From a virus, in IMG/VR virus record IMGVR_UViG_3300049456_000054, positions 1 to 64,000 of that record: a DNA stretch of 64,000 nucleotides; one strand, 5' to 3'. Shown piece after piece: positions 57,375 through 64,000 of this stretch (position 1 is the stretch's first letter; the number at the start of each line of letters is the position of its first letter). The translations under genes were made by a program, and so were the position numbers. The notes under the pieces were generated by a model. That model did no database searches, was not told the DNA's origin, and saw nothing but the letters and a program-made list of their open reading frames with translations.

Positions 57375-57518
57375 CTAGCTGGCCTTGACGACGGCGGTGA
57401 CGACAGCGACGAGGACGAAGAGGATGGCGAGGCCCAGGACCACGCCGCCCTTGCTCCAGCTTTCCGTCGCGTACTGCCAGCCGTTCGGGCTGCCTGCGGC
57501 GATGAGGTGCGCGTGCAT
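57375..57518 (-). CDS. Tiny membrane protein, 47 aa
   Basis: ATG 57518. One C-terminal hydrophobic segment (GGVVLGLAILFVLVAVVTAV). Single span. Function unknown. Confidence 0.5.
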   Translation of the reverse strand: MHAHLIAAGSPNGWQYATESWSKGGVVLGLAILFVLVAVVTAVVKAS

Positions 57519-57568
57519 TTCGGTTCTCCTAGCGGGGATGTCCCGGCCGCCGGATGGCGGCGGGGGGT

Positions 57569-58018
57569 CTATGAGCCGCTGCCTTTCAGCAGCGGGCGGA
57601 CGATGGCGAAGGCGACCAGCAGGGCGGCCACGACGATCACCGTCCACTCGGTCCCGGTCAGGTGATTCAGGAACGCGAGGGTGACGTGCGGCGCGGCGGC
57701 GTGCGGCGGGGCGGTCACCGTGACCGTGGGCGCCGGATGCGGGACCGGCGCGGCTGCCACCCCGGAGGCGGCGGCCCCGCGCTTCCACAGCAACCAGCCC
57801 CCGGCGGCAGCCGCAGAGGCCACCAGGAAGGCCGTCCCCCGGCCGGACGACTTCGGGGCCGGTGCGGGCGCGGCGGCCACGCCGACAGCCTTGGCCAGCC
57901 GGCCCACGGCCCGGACCAGGCCGGTGACCACGACCGCCACGGCGACCGCGGCGGCGATCAGGGCCAGGTTGTGCGGGGTCACCCAGCCGGGCAGCTGCCG
58001 GGCGTGCGCGGTGCTCAT
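57569..58018 (-). CDS. Membrane protein, 149 aa
   Basis: ATG 58018. Three hydrophobic stretches (about 16-34, 60-80, 123-142) with a Pro/Ala-rich loop. Transfer-module membrane protein by position. Confidence 0.55.
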   Translation of the reverse strand: MSTAHARQLPGWVTPHNLALIAAAVAVAVVVTGLVRAVGRLAKAVGVAAAPAPAPKSSGRGTAFLVASAAAAGGWLLWKRGAAASGVAAAPVPHPAPTVTVTAPPHAAAPHVTLAFLNHLTGTEWTVIVVAALLVAFAIVRPLLKGSGS

Positions 58019-58212
58019 GATTCCTCCGCGAACGGCTCGCCGTAGAAGCCGCTGGACTCGTCGGTGAAGTGGGACCGGTGGATGCGCGACCCGCCGGACG
58101 AGATGACCAGGGGGTCGCCGTCCGCCGGGAGGTGACCGCAGGCGCAGCAGCGATCCCGCAGCCCGGCGGCGTCCCGGACCTGCTGCTGCTCGCTCAGCTG
58201 GAAGGCGGTCAC
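58015..58212 (-). CDS. Small Cys-containing protein, 65 aa
   Basis: GTG 58212. CCACGHLPADG and a His/Glu tail. Overlaps neighbours by four bases on each side. Function unknown. Confidence 0.5.
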   Translation of the reverse strand: MTAFQLSEQQQVRDAAGLRDRCCACGHLPADGDPLVISSGGSRIHRSHFTDESSGFYGEPFAEES

Positions 58213-58511
58213 GATGCCACTCCAGCCGGGACGCAGGGGATGACGGTGGCGGGCGTGAACGCGTCCGGTGCCGCGTCGAGCACGACGGCCATGTCCGCGG
58301 CGCTGACCGCACCGCGGCGGCGGGCCCGCGCCAGGCGCGCGAGATGTATTCCCGCGACGTCGCAGGGTTCGCCGGGCGCGGACCAGCAGACCTCGCACAG
58401 GTAGTCCAGGGCGTCAGCGGCGATGAGGTGCAGCGGGCGCCGCTCGGACGGCGGGACGGGGGTGCCGTGGTCGGCTACCGGGTCGCAGGCGTACAGGTGC
58501 ACGGCGGTCAC
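58209..58511 (-). CDS. Small Cys-containing protein, 100 aa
   Basis: GTG 58511. CEVCWSAPGEPCDVAGIHLAR has a Cys/His pattern of zinc-binding mobile-element proteins. Function unknown. Confidence 0.55.
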   Translation of the reverse strand: MTAVHLYACDPVADHGTPVPPSERRPLHLIAADALDYLCEVCWSAPGEPCDVAGIHLARLARARRRGAVSAADMAVVLDAAPDAFTPATVIPCVPAGVAS

Positions 58512-58687
58512 CGCTGCCCCCTCCTCAGCCACGCCAGGGCGGCCGAGCCGGCGACGAGGGCGGCCATGATGACGGTGACGCCGATCCAGCCCCGCCCCGG
58601 GTCGAGCGCGATCAGGGCGACGCCGGCGAACAGCGCCAGCCAGCAGGCGACCGCGACCGCGACCGCGACGACGGCGCGGCGGGTCAC
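58508..58687 (-). CDS. Small membrane protein, 59 aa
   Basis: GTG 58687. Two hydrophobic segments (about 5-24 and 33-52). Function unknown. Confidence 0.5.
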   Translation of the reverse strand: MTRRAVVAVAVAVACWLALFAGVALIALDPGRGWIGVTVIMAALVAGSAALAWLRRGQR

Positions 58688-58818
58688 GCCGCCCACGGCT
58701 CCGGGGGCAGTCCGCGGCGGGCGGCCTCCTCCTCCAACAGCTCGGTAAACAGCGGGGTGATGCGCGGCCCGTCCATCCGGTCCGGGTCGCTGTCGGTGGC
58801 CTGTGCTAGCTTGGGCAT
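58684..58818 (-). CDS. Small acidic protein, 44 aa
   Basis: ATG 58818 after AAAGG. Charged helix FTELLEEEAARRG. Function unknown. Confidence 0.5.
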   Translation of the reverse strand: MPKLAQATDSDPDRMDGPRITPLFTELLEEEAARRGLPPEPWAA

Positions 58819-58914
58819 CGGTCAGCCTTTCTTCGTGGGGACGGACAGGGCGAGCTGCGGCGGTCCGGCGTGCTAGCGCCGGGCTGCCTTTCACGTTCAG
58901 GGCGGGGCTGGCCA

Positions 58915-59145
58915 TCAGGCACCGTCCCCGGCCGCGAGGATTGCCTTGCCGTCGTCGGTGGCCGTGTAGGACGCCGGGCAGGTGCTCGCGTCCGCGACGG
59001 CGAGGCCCTTGGCGGCGAGCGCCCGCAGGTGATTGTGCACGTCGGTGCGGCCCATGCGCAGGCCCGCGGTGACGCCCAGTTCGGTGGCCGGCCCGGCGTG
59101 CGCCAGGTAGCGCAGCACGCGGGACTGAGCTAGGGGCAGGGTCAT
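58915..59145 (-). CDS. Winged-helix regulator, 76 aa
   Basis: ATG 59145. LAQSRVLRYLAHAGPATE, RMGRTDVHNHLRALAAKG and a wing ending ATDDGKAIL: a compact winged helix-turn-helix, like MarR/ArsR-type regulators. Likely regulates the membrane-protein train. Confidence 0.65.
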   Translation of the reverse strand: MTLPLAQSRVLRYLAHAGPATELGVTAGLRMGRTDVHNHLRALAAKGLAVADASTCPASYTATDDGKAILAAGDGA

Positions 59146-59146
59146 C

Positions 59147-59413
59147 TCAGGCCGCCGCCCTCAACGCGCTGGCGAGCCCGAAGATCTCCGGGGCGTCGTA
59201 ACGGCGGTGACCGCCGATCGTGCGCTGGACGCGGGTGATCTTGCCCTTGCGTGCCCAGACGCTGACCGTGCGGGGATGGACCTTGAGGATGGCGGCCGCC
59301 TCGGCGGGCAGCAGCCACGTTGCGGCGGGAGCCGGAGTGTCCAAGGTGTCCGTCCTCGCGTAGTCGTCCGGTTGGTCTGGTTCCACCGTAACCGGGGGGG
59401 TGACAACCGTCAA
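59147..59413 (-). CDS. BldC-like MerR-type HTH regulator, 88 aa
   Basis: TTG 59413. LLPAEAAAILKVHPRTVSVWARKGKI then HRRYDAPEI is the BldC/MerR-type DNA-binding motif. Faces a div. operator (12-bp inverted repeat) that overlaps its own start codon, implying autoregulation. Confidence 0.75.
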   Translation of the reverse strand: MTVVTPPVTVEPDQPDDYARTDTLDTPAPAATWLLPAEAAAILKVHPRTVSVWARKGKITRVQRTIGGHRRYDAPEIFGLASALRAAA

Positions 59414-59464
59414 CCCCCCGGTTACCCCTAGCCGTCGTCTAGGGGGTAGACGGCCCGTTTATGC
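59388..59464. promoter_or_regulatory. Divergent operator/promoter of BldC-like and early genes
   Basis: Arms GTAACCGGGGGG (59388-59399) and CCCCCCGGTTAC (59414-59425) form a perfect 12-bp inverted repeat over the TTG start of the BldC-like gene. To the right a TATGCT -10 (59464-59469 region, TTTATGCTGG) precedes the rightward gene start by few bases. Confidence 0.5.
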
Positions 59465-59472
59465 TGGTGGGT

Positions 59473-59784
59473 GTGGGCAACCCCCCTGTTGACGGTGACG
59501 ACGACTACACCCGCGCTGTAGAGGCATTCCGTGAGAGCTGGAAACGGCTGCTCAGCGCGCTGCACGTCACCTCCGACCCGCAGCGCCACTTCGACAGGGC
59601 CACCGAGGCGGGGCAGATGCTGGCGGAGTTCGCCATCGAGAACGCGGACGAGCGCGCCGCTGCCGCAGCCCGCATCAAGGACGCCGAGAGCCTGACCCTG
59701 ACGGTCCTCGGTAAGCGGACCCGGATGACCAAGCAGGCCGCCGGCCGGCTCATCGAGCGGTCGCGACGGCGGAAGGAGCAGTAA
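59473..59784 (+). CDS. Early regulator-like protein, 103 aa
   Basis: GTG 59473 (ATG 59461 possible). Short distance to the -10 suggests a leaderless message. Helical, with C-terminal TKQAAGRLIERSRRRKE basic segment. Function unknown. Confidence 0.55.
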   Translation: MGNPPVDGDDDYTRAVEAFRESWKRLLSALHVTSDPQRHFDRATEAGQMLAEFAIENADERAAAAARIKDAESLTLTVLGKRTRMTKQAAGRLIERSRRRKEQ

Positions 59785-60302
59785 TGGCCGAGAACATGCC
59801 AGTCATCGTCGAGGGATGGGTCGTCGCGGCCGACCGCGCGGGACTGTGGCTCGTCAGCGGCGACGACGCCTGGCGCACCGCGCCGGTCCCCTCGGACTCC
59901 GGACCGCACTTCGAGCTGGAGCTTGAGCTGGGCCTGCACTACATCCACGATGACCAGGTGCTGCTGATGCACTCGACGTCATGGCGCGCCGACGAGGCGT
60001 GCCTGATCGTGACCTACATGGTCGTGGTCGAGCCCGGGGATCTCGTCCGGGCGATCTGGCCGGACGCGCGGCCCATCACGGTCCAGGCGGCGGACGAGGT
60101 AGGCAAGCCGCGGACGCACGCGCCGGACGAGCCGCCGGAGCCGTCGGACTGGCACGTCCTGATGCACGGCCTGCGGCACCTGAAGTACCTGCTCGAGCAC
60201 GACGCGACGAACGCCGCGGCGCTGGGCGGATTGTGGCGCGAGCACCTCGAGCCGTTCGAGCCCGCGCTGGCCGGCATGTACTCCGAACGGCACGTCGCTT
60301 GA
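59784..60302 (+). CDS. Hypothetical, 172 aa
   Basis: ATG 59784. Alpha/beta with PVIVEGWVVAADRAGLWLV and HVLMHGLRHLKYLLEHDA; the last 50 residues are helical. Function unknown. One-base overlap with the previous stop. Confidence 0.65.
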   Translation: MAENMPVIVEGWVVAADRAGLWLVSGDDAWRTAPVPSDSGPHFELELELGLHYIHDDQVLLMHSTSWRADEACLIVTYMVVVEPGDLVRAIWPDARPITVQAADEVGKPRTHAPDEPPEPSDWHVLMHGLRHLKYLLEHDATNAAALGGLWREHLEPFEPALAGMYSERHVA

Positions 60303-60307
60303 GCAGC

Positions 60308-60547
60308 ATGGCCAGCACCAGCGTTTACAGCTGCTACCACTGCGGCAAGATCTGCGGCGGCCGGACGCCGGGCGGGTACGGGGCGATCACCGGGACGGAC
60401 GGCGCCATCCACGCCGCGTGCAGCCCGGACGACCCGACGGCGCGGCCCGACTGCTACCGGCGCGTGGCCCTGGGCGAGCAGCCGGGCGCGCTGCGCGGGG
60501 TCGATCCGCTACCTGCAGGGACTGACGACATCAGAGTCACAGCGTGA
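60308..60547 (+). CDS. Zinc-binding small protein, 79 aa
   Basis: ATG 60308 (TTG 60299 possible). CYHCGKICGG and a later CYRR give a CxxC zinc site. Function unknown. Confidence 0.5.
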   Translation: MASTSVYSCYHCGKICGGRTPGGYGAITGTDGAIHAACSPDDPTARPDCYRRVALGEQPGALRGVDPLPAGTDDIRVTA

Positions 60548-60584
60548 CACATCGGTAACGCCGTGTTAGTCTCGGCCTGTTCAG

Positions 60585-60657
60585 GCGCCAGTAGCTCAGC
60601 CGGACAGAGCGGCCGTGACGTAGCGGCAGGTCCGAGGTCCGAATCCTCGCTGGCGCG
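60585..60657 (+). tRNA. tRNA-like gene with odd anticodon arm
   Basis: Acceptor GCGCCAG pairs perfectly with CTGGCGC; D arm GCTC/GAGC; variable AGGTC; TPsiC arm CGAGG-TCCGAAT-CCTCG. The anticodon stem (GCCGT with GCGGC) leaves only six loop bases, so the anticodon cannot be assigned. No CCA is encoded (CCC follows). Host-like fold but possibly degenerate or a phage tRNA with unusual specificity. Confidence 0.6.
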
Positions 60658-60709
60658 CCCTTATGTGGAGACCCTCGTCATCCGTCTCCATATGGCGTAG
60701 CGTGCCCAG

Positions 60710-60898
60710 ATGGAGGGGATCACCGCAGCACGCATAGCCCAGATCGCACGCACCCACCCCGAGGCCGACATCTGCCTCGTCGAAGGCACCTGGCACGCGT
60801 GGAAGCCGGAGCCCGGCGACCCGTTCAGCGGCGAGATGACCCACGCCCGCACCGAAGACGAGCTCCTGGCCAAGCTGGCCTGCGCGACCGGCGACTGA
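60710..60898 (+). CDS. Small helical protein, 62 aa
   Basis: ATG 60710. ITAARIAQIARTHPEADI then WHAWKPEPGDPFSG. The 173-base gap after it (60899-61071) has no supported gene. Function unknown. Confidence 0.5.
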   Translation: MEGITAARIAQIARTHPEADICLVEGTWHAWKPEPGDPFSGEMTHARTEDELLAKLACATGD

Positions 60899-61071
60899 GA
60901 GGCAGCGGCGGGGAATCCCGATTCTCCACCCCGCATACCGGAATCGCTGATGAATGCCCTCAGCGCGGGATCTCGCGATACGTCCGGCGTCCTGCTTTTG
61001 TTGATCGTCCTGTTGAACGACGCTGCCCTGAGCCTAGGAATCTCAGCCCTCGGCACCAGCTTAACGCGCGG

Positions 61072-61386
61072 TCAGGTGACCGCGCGCAGGTGACCGCCGC
61101 GGGGACGCGGCACCGCCGCCCGGTCCTCGGCCACCGCCCGGTCCCGCTCCGCCTCGATCACCGCCTCGCCGACGTCGAGGCGCCGCGCCATCGCGCCCAG
61201 GTCCTGCAGGACGCTGATGGCCATCGCGCCCATCACCGCCGGGGCGCTTGCGTCATCACCCCCGGCGGCCAGGTAGGCGGCCACCGCCGTGGCGCAGGCC
61301 TGCGCGGACACCATCATCTGCCGCCGGACATCACCCCAGCCGGGTGCCGCGGGCCCCGCTGCGCTTCTCCGCGCAGGATCGGCCAT
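61072..61386 (-). CDS. Hypothetical helical protein, 104 aa
   Basis: ATG 61386. Helical: VSAQACATAVAAYLAAGG and ISVLQDLGAMARRLDVGE. Function unknown. Located between the early genes and the repressor gene. Confidence 0.55.
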   Translation of the reverse strand: MADPARRSAAGPAAPGWGDVRRQMMVSAQACATAVAAYLAAGGDDASAPAVMGAMAISVLQDLGAMARRLDVGEAVIEAERDRAVAEDRAAVPRPRGGHLRAVT

Positions 61387-61560
61387 CGTCTCGTCCCTCC
61401 CTGACCCTGCCCGCCCGGGTGAGCCTCCGGTGCCGTCCTGTGCTCGCGGGCGGGCGTACTGCGTCGTGACGCCAAAATCACATCACAAGCGACAGCGCGC
61501 GATTGCGCAAGCGGTACGGGCGATGTATGCGATAACCATTACGGACGTCACGGACAGTAG

Positions 61561-62178
61561 TCACGCCCCGCGGCGGGCTGCGGCGCGGCCGCGGCTTAAC
61601 GCGCTCGTCGCGCCGGTGCCGGAGTCGCCGTCACGGCCCGCGGCGCGGCGGCGCAGGTCCGCGATGAACCACACCCGGGCATCGATGTCGAGCCGCGCGC
61701 CGATGCCGTCCCACGCCTTGGCGTCGTCGGGTGCGTCGGGGAACAGCTGGCGGCCGGACGGGTTGGGGGTGCCCCGGGCGCGCAGGAGGCCCAGCCGTCC
61801 CTGGATCTCGTCGAAATAGGTGCGGTCGGAGGCGGCCCGGGCCGGGTCCAGCGGCGGCGCCTCGTCGGGCGGCGCGGGCGGGACGGCGGCCGGGACCAGG
61901 TCGTCGGCTTCGCCGCGCAGCACGGCCAGCACCGACTCGTACGTGACCGCGTACCCCCGCGCGATCAGCTGCAGCGTCCCCGGCATGAACGTGTTGACCC
62001 GCTCCTTGGCGGCCTTCTCGATGTCGGCGGCAAGCCGCGTGTTGACGCCGTGGTCGCGCTCGAACGTCTTCCGGTAGGTGTGGCCGAGGGTCCGGCGGCG
62101 CAGTTCCAGCTGGCTGCCGAGCAGGACCCACCTGTCGTATGGCGCTGTAGCTGCGGACCGTCTCCGGTTGGCTGGCAT
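61561..62178 (-). CDS. Phage repressor-like HTH protein, 205 aa
   Basis: ATG 62178. N-terminal helix-turn-helix-like domain (residues 15-75: LRRRTLGHTYRKTFERDHGV...LQLIARGYAVT), then a less conserved C-terminal half. Divergent from a short HTH gene across a palindromic control region, the layout of a lysogeny switch. Probable immunity repressor. Confidence 0.65.
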   Translation of the reverse strand: MPANRRRSAATAPYDRWVLLGSQLELRRRTLGHTYRKTFERDHGVNTRLAADIEKAAKERVNTFMPGTLQLIARGYAVTYESVLAVLRGEADDLVPAAVPPAPPDEAPPLDPARAASDRTYFDEIQGRLGLLRARGTPNPSGRQLFPDAPDDAKAWDGIGARLDIDARVWFIADLRRRAAGRDGDSGTGATSALSRGRAAARRGA

Positions 62179-62391
62179 CGGTGCTGTGTCCCCTTTGCGC
62201 CGAGATGTACCGCCCCGTACTGACTTTGGACGCCGGAGCGGTTGCCGTCAAGTAACCGGCATCATACAAGGAATAAGCGCAGCGTAGACCGCATCTCGCA
62301 GAGTTACCGCAGACATCTCGCCGATACCGCTAGCCGGGATTTATCTGCGGTTGGGTTGACGGCACATGGAAATGGGGCCTATGGTCTCCAC
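62179..62391. promoter_or_regulatory. Divergent lysogeny-switch control region
   Basis: A 213-bp gap between repressor and Cro-like genes. ACCGCAGA (62306-62313) and TCTGCGGT (62344-62351) are inverted. A -35 TTGACG (62356-62361) and -10 TATGGT (62380-62385) with 18-bp spacing precede the Cro-like ATG by six bases, predicting a leaderless early message. AT-richer than the surroundings. Confidence 0.55.
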
Positions 62392-62670
62392 ATGCCAGAC
62401 ATACCGAGCGCAGTGCCGGACAAGGTCAAGATCCGCGCGCTGATCCGGAGGCGCGGCGACACCATCACCGACTTCGCCCGGGAGATCGGCATCCCCCGGG
62501 ACAAGATCTGGGACATCACCAGCCGGGGCACGCCCAGGCCGGTCGCCGTCAGGACTCTCAAGCCGATCGCCCGCGGACTCCGCGTCAGGCTGAGCGACAT
62601 CAGCGACTGGGCCGGCGACGACATCGACGACATCGAGAGCGGCGCGGAGACGAAGATCCCGGCCGCCTAG
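62392..62670 (+). CDS. Cro-like XRE HTH protein, 92 aa
   Basis: ATG 62392. ALIRRRGDTITDFAREIG and IPRDKIWDITSRGTPRP is the helix-turn-helix, followed by an acidic tail. Rightward early lead gene opposite the repressor; likely the Cro-type anti-repressor. Confidence 0.7.
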   Translation: MPDIPSAVPDKVKIRALIRRRGDTITDFAREIGIPRDKIWDITSRGTPRPVAVRTLKPIARGLRVRLSDISDWAGDDIDDIESGAETKIPAA

Positions 62671-62681
62671 ACGCAAAAAAA

Positions 62682-62705
62682 GGGGCGCCGCTGACACGGC
62701 GCCCC
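62682..62705 (-). terminator. Leftward intrinsic terminator after the Cro-like gene
   Basis: GGGGCGCCG (62682-62690) and CGGCGCCCC (62697-62705) form a 9-bp stem with a 6-nt loop. Seven A residues precede it, so the T tract lies on the minus strand and it can stop leftward transcripts from further right. No rightward T tract. Confidence 0.6.
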
Positions 62706-62763
62706 AAGGGAGGCGGGACCATCCCGCTTCCAAAGGTAACAAATGATGGAGGGACCACCCTAA

Positions 62764-63642
62764 GTGACATCCCCGAGATTCCGCCGGCACCGCAACCCAG
62801 ACGGACGGCGCCCCGACTTCACCGGCGACGGCCGCGACATCACCCAAGCCCTCCAGGACGCCGGGCCGCCCGACTGGGACGGCACCACGATGCCCCTGTC
62901 CGCCCTGCGCAGCCAGCCCCGCTACACGCCGGCCGTCACCCCGGCCGAGGACTACCGGCAGGCCATCGCCCACGCCGGCGCCGAACCCGGCAACCCGCCG
63001 GGGAGCGGGTACTTCAGCGGCATCGGCCCCGGCGCCGTGACCTGGCATCCCGGCCAGTACCCGCCGGACCCCGGACCCGCCGCCGCGCCGCTCGCCATGC
63101 TCCGCGCCCGGCCGCACGGCCCGGACATGTTCCCCGCCCTGCCCGGTCCCCCGCCCGCCCCCGTCGGCTACGAGGTCACCGGCCGGGAGACAGGGCGAGG
63201 CTGGCCGCACCTGTTCGAACTGCGCTGCGCCTACCCCGCCGCCCTCGCCGAAACCCCCATCCCCTGCGACTCCGTCCACCGCGACGCCGGCGCGCTCTCG
63301 TTCCGGGCGCTGCGGCGGTCCGCGCAGGCCGCCGGATGGCACATGGACAGGCTCGAGCAGTGGGTGTGCCCCCGCTGCTGCCAGGTCAACCCGGAGTACC
63401 GGACGCTGTACTCGGTCACCCTCTACGACATCCAGGCTGCCGAGGCGTACGTCTCCGGGGACTGGCTCGGGTCGGCGGCGGACTGGCTGGAACAGGACGA
63501 CTGCCCCCCGGACTCCGAGTACGGCGAGTGGGTCGCTGCCGCCGGCGTCGAGGTCGCTGCCCGGGCCAGCGCCGAGCACGACCTGTTCCGCTGCGCGCGT
63601 GACGTCGCCCGGCGCGGACGGCACGCGGCGGTGACACGGTGA
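62764..63642 (+). CDS. Hypothetical early protein with Cys motif, 292 aa
   Basis: GTG 62764. A long disordered basic N-terminus (1-130) and a C-terminal domain with LEQWVCPRCCQVNPEYR and WLGSAADWLEQDDCPP. Possibly a zinc-binding replication accessory protein. Function unknown. Confidence 0.6.
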   Translation: MTSPRFRRHRNPDGRRPDFTGDGRDITQALQDAGPPDWDGTTMPLSALRSQPRYTPAVTPAEDYRQAIAHAGAEPGNPPGSGYFSGIGPGAVTWHPGQYPPDPGPAAAPLAMLRARPHGPDMFPALPGPPPAPVGYEVTGRETGRGWPHLFELRCAYPAALAETPIPCDSVHRDAGALSFRALRRSAQAAGWHMDRLEQWVCPRCCQVNPEYRTLYSVTLYDIQAAEAYVSGDWLGSAADWLEQDDCPPDSEYGEWVAAAGVEVAARASAEHDLFRCARDVARRGRHAAVTR

Positions 63643-63923
63643 CCGCCGTCAGCGTCACAGCCGAGCACATCGCCAGGGGCGTACCCCGGTCCGCCTTCTC
63701 CTGCCCCGTGGCCTACGCCCTCGAGGAGGCCTTCCCCGGCACGGACTGCTACGCGGGCAGGGACAACCTGACCGTGTACGACAGCGACAGCGGCGGCGGC
63801 CTCCGGATGCGGGTGCGGGTCCCGCACCCGGACAGCGTCCTGAAGTTCATCAGGGCGTTCGACTCCGACCAGCCCGTCGAGCCGTTCACGTTCGAGCTGG
63901 ACTACCCGGCGGCGACGCGATGA
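63639..63923 (+). CDS. Hypothetical early protein, 94 aa
   Basis: GTG 63639 overlaps the previous stop. Alpha/beta, with ALEEAFPGTDCYAGRDNLTV and PFTFELDYP. Function unknown. Confidence 0.6.
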   Translation: MTAVSVTAEHIARGVPRSAFSCPVAYALEEAFPGTDCYAGRDNLTVYDSDSGGGLRMRVRVPHPDSVLKFIRAFDSDQPVEPFTFELDYPAATR

Positions 63924-64000
63924 GCTGGAGTGACTGCCAGGTCCTGTGGCCCGGTGAGCCCGTGCAATGCCAGTGCGCCCGCACCGTCGTCGCCTCGATC
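63920..64000 (+). CDS. Hypothetical early protein (partial at right edge)
   Basis: ATG 63920 overlaps the previous TGA. The first 27 codons are open and Cys-rich: DCQVLWPGEPVQCQCAR. Truncated by the window. Function unknown. Confidence 0.45.
   Translation, partial: MSWSDCQVLWPGEPVQCQCARTVVASI

Overview
The window is about 70% G+C and looks like most of a temperate actinobacteriophage genome, or of a phage/conjugative-plasmid hybrid, from a Streptomyces- or Streptosporangiales-like host. The clues are many GTG starts, DUF397-, DUF6221-, DUF2637- and BldC-like proteins, a tRNA-Arg(ACG) attachment core, and an HK97-type head with a long-tailed siphovirus tail. Both edges cut rightward early genes (left edge inside a gene, right edge inside a gene), which fits a circularly permuted or circular genome larger than 64 kb.

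Layout. 1-4.2 kb: rightward early genes with a winged-helix initiator-like protein whose 3' end carries dyad iterons, two perfect DnaA boxes and an AT-rich stretch (candidate origin), then an HNH nuclease and small proteins. 4.2-4.5 kb: an attP-like site, with the 3' half of tRNA-Arg flanked on both sides by 12-bp repeats. 4.5-5.6 kb: a GIY-YIG-like protein and a DNA methyltransferase. 5.6-7.7 kb: tyrosine integrase and two tandem excisionase-like genes. 8-44.5 kb: one long leftward late operon. Read from its promoter end it holds HNH, TerS, TerL (split into two ORFs), DUF6527-like, portal, a KOW/Lys-Ala-rich protein, prohead protease, major capsid, an unusually large block of accessory structural proteins (Fn3-like, glycosyltransferase, SGNH hydrolase, 20-residue-repeat protein), connector, tail terminator, tail tube, frameshifted chaperones, tape measure, distal tail protein, GH5 glycosidase, holin-like genes and endolysin. 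Nine rightward small-gene cassettes (morons) lie antisense in this operon. 44.5-52.7 kb: many tightly packed small leftward genes, a DUF397 protein, a secreted protein and a secreted lytic transglycosylase. 52.7-59.4 kb: a full-length FtsK/SpoIIIE-type translocase with a train of membrane proteins including a DUF2637 protein, as in actinomycete conjugative elements. 59.4-64 kb: BldC-like regulator, a tRNA-like gene, a repressor/Cro-type divergent switch and further rightward early genes.

The main discovery is that the major capsid gene is not broken but spliced. Four exons (487 codons in perfect frame) are separated by three mutually related group I introns of 275, 293 and 273 nt. Their P7 helices co-vary (GACCA:UGGUC, GACUG:CAGUC, GACUA:UAGUC), each 5' exon ends in U and each intron ends in G. 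In all three, reading into the unspliced intron adds a short tail ending in VAA or LAA (one is ...DFALAA), resembling the tmRNA degradation tag. A free-standing HNH endonuclease follows the last exon, and a 16-bp hairpin covers its ribosome-binding site.

How the parts work together (inference): integrase/Xis and attP give lysogeny, the origin and FtsK module suggest plasmid-like replication and possibly transfer, the late operon builds a siphovirus particle with surface-active enzymes, and a high load of HNH/GIY-type endonucleases and introns marks a genome heavily colonised by homing elements.
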